Assembly: GCF_021735925.1 (NCBI RefSeq)
Contig: NZ_WMEA01000001.1
Coordinates: 3,812,001-3,876,000 of the forward strand
Origin: Loktanella sp. M215
GTDB lineage: Bacteria > Pseudomonadota > Alphaproteobacteria > Rhodobacterales > Rhodobacteraceae
Direction: 5' to 3'
Length of the DNA: 64,000 bases
The translations under genes were made by a program, and so were the position numbers. Shown here piece after piece: positions 63,646 to 64,000 of the stretch; position 1 is the first letter of the stretch, and every line of letters starts with the position of its first letter. The notes beneath the pieces are model-generated. The model was given only the letters and a program-made list of their open reading frames with translations. It had not been told where the DNA came from and did not search any database.

Positions 63646-64000
63646 ATGCCTGACGCTCTGACCCGTGACATCACCATCGCACCCCGACATGCAGCACTCG
63701 TTTTCATCGATGTCCAGAACTACGCGGCCCACCCCGATGGCAGCGAATTCAAAGGACTGGGTCCCGCCGAAAAGTCGAAATATGACTATTACTTTGAAAG
63801 ACTTGAGAGCGTCGCACTGCCGAACATGCAACGTTTGCAGCAGGCGGCCCGCGGCGCCGGTTTGGAAGTCATCTACGCCGTGATCGAGAACCTGACCGCC
63901 AATGGAAGAGACCGCAGCCTCGACTACAAGATTTCGGGGATCAACGTCGAAAAAGGGTCTTGGGATGCCCAGGTGTGCGCGGCGATCGCACCCGGAGACG
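63646..64000 (+). CDS. Isochorismatase-like cysteine hydrolase, copy 2 (cut by window end)
   Basis: The first 118 codons are visible; the gene runs off the right edge. Asp22 (LVFIDVQNYAAHP) matches the catalytic Asp, and the lysine and cysteine should lie beyond the edge. The sequence shares GRDRSLDYKISG and KGSWDAQV with copy 1 at 52849, in the same order and spacing. It is divergent from livG. AGGAAC lies upstream of ATG 63646. Substrate unknown. Confidence 0.88.
   Translation, partial: MPDALTRDITIAPRHAALVFIDVQNYAAHPDGSEFKGLGPAEKSKYDYYFERLESVALPNMQRLQQAARGAGLEVIYAVIENLTANGRDRSLDYKISGINVEKGSWDAQVCAAIAPGD

Overview
The window is chromosomal DNA from an alphaproteobacterium of the Rhodobacteraceae (Roseobacter group). 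I infer this from the high GC content, the dense operons with 4-base start/stop overlaps, the conserved block moaE-moaD-pgsA-uvrC, the polyhydroxybutyrate genes phaA-phaB, several TRAP transporter genes, and two copies of a palindromic dispersed repeat of a kind I recall from this family. Genus and species cannot be fixed from the sequence alone. No phage, insertion sequence, rRNA or CRISPR array was recognised. One tRNA (Asn) is present.

Layout. 1-3285: the end of a TRAP binding protein (cut by the window edge), then sfsA, map and an MFS exporter on the minus strand. 3326-6307: a plus-strand four-gene cassette with every junction overlapping (molybdopterin-binding domain protein, GNAT acetyltransferase, AhpD-like protein, OmpA-like protein). 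6429-13479: minus strand, a LysR regulator and an operon-like run ilvD, lipoprotein, two unknown proteins, fadH. 13605-17397: plus strand, CPBP protease, accD-folC, a secreted protein. 17647-26280: zapE, an MFS transporter, then a minus-strand run of metabolic genes ending with greA. 26542-30913: ETF-ubiquinone oxidoreductase, a TPR protein and ispE. 30916-36495: polyprenyl synthase, small conserved genes, an EamA transporter, phaB, phaA and an EAL-domain protein. 36580-45225: tag, moaE-moaD-pgsA-uvrC, a FolM-like reductase, a CaCA antiporter, a 55-residue zinc-ribbon protein, an S49 peptidase and an ABC-2 exporter. 45380-50177: a 2-oxo-acid-type TRAP system (dctP-dctQ-dctM) in which DctM carries an unrecognised 330-residue C-terminal extension and DctQ is also enlarged. 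50423: tRNA-Asn.

From 51145 to the right edge lies a different kind of region: a long minus-strand catabolic locus, livG-livF-livH-livM-livK, N-formylglutamate-amidohydrolase-like gene, RpiR regulator, glutamine-synthetase-like ligase, SDR, amidase, isochorismatase-like hydrolase and an orphan oligopeptide-type binding protein. A second isochorismatase-like gene starts divergently at 63646 and is cut by the window end. The genes fit uptake of a small nitrogenous compound followed by glutamylation, oxidation and amide hydrolysis, releasing glutamate and ammonia. The substrate is unknown, and this locus is the best candidate here for an undescribed pathway.

The rest is mainly housekeeping: branched-chain amino acid synthesis (ilvD), fatty-acid synthesis and oxidation (accD, fadH, ETF-QO), folate (folC, folM-like), isoprenoids and quinones (ispE, ispB-type), carbon storage (phaA, phaB), DNA repair (uvrC, tag), molybdenum cofactor (moaD, moaE) and formaldehyde detoxification (fghA).
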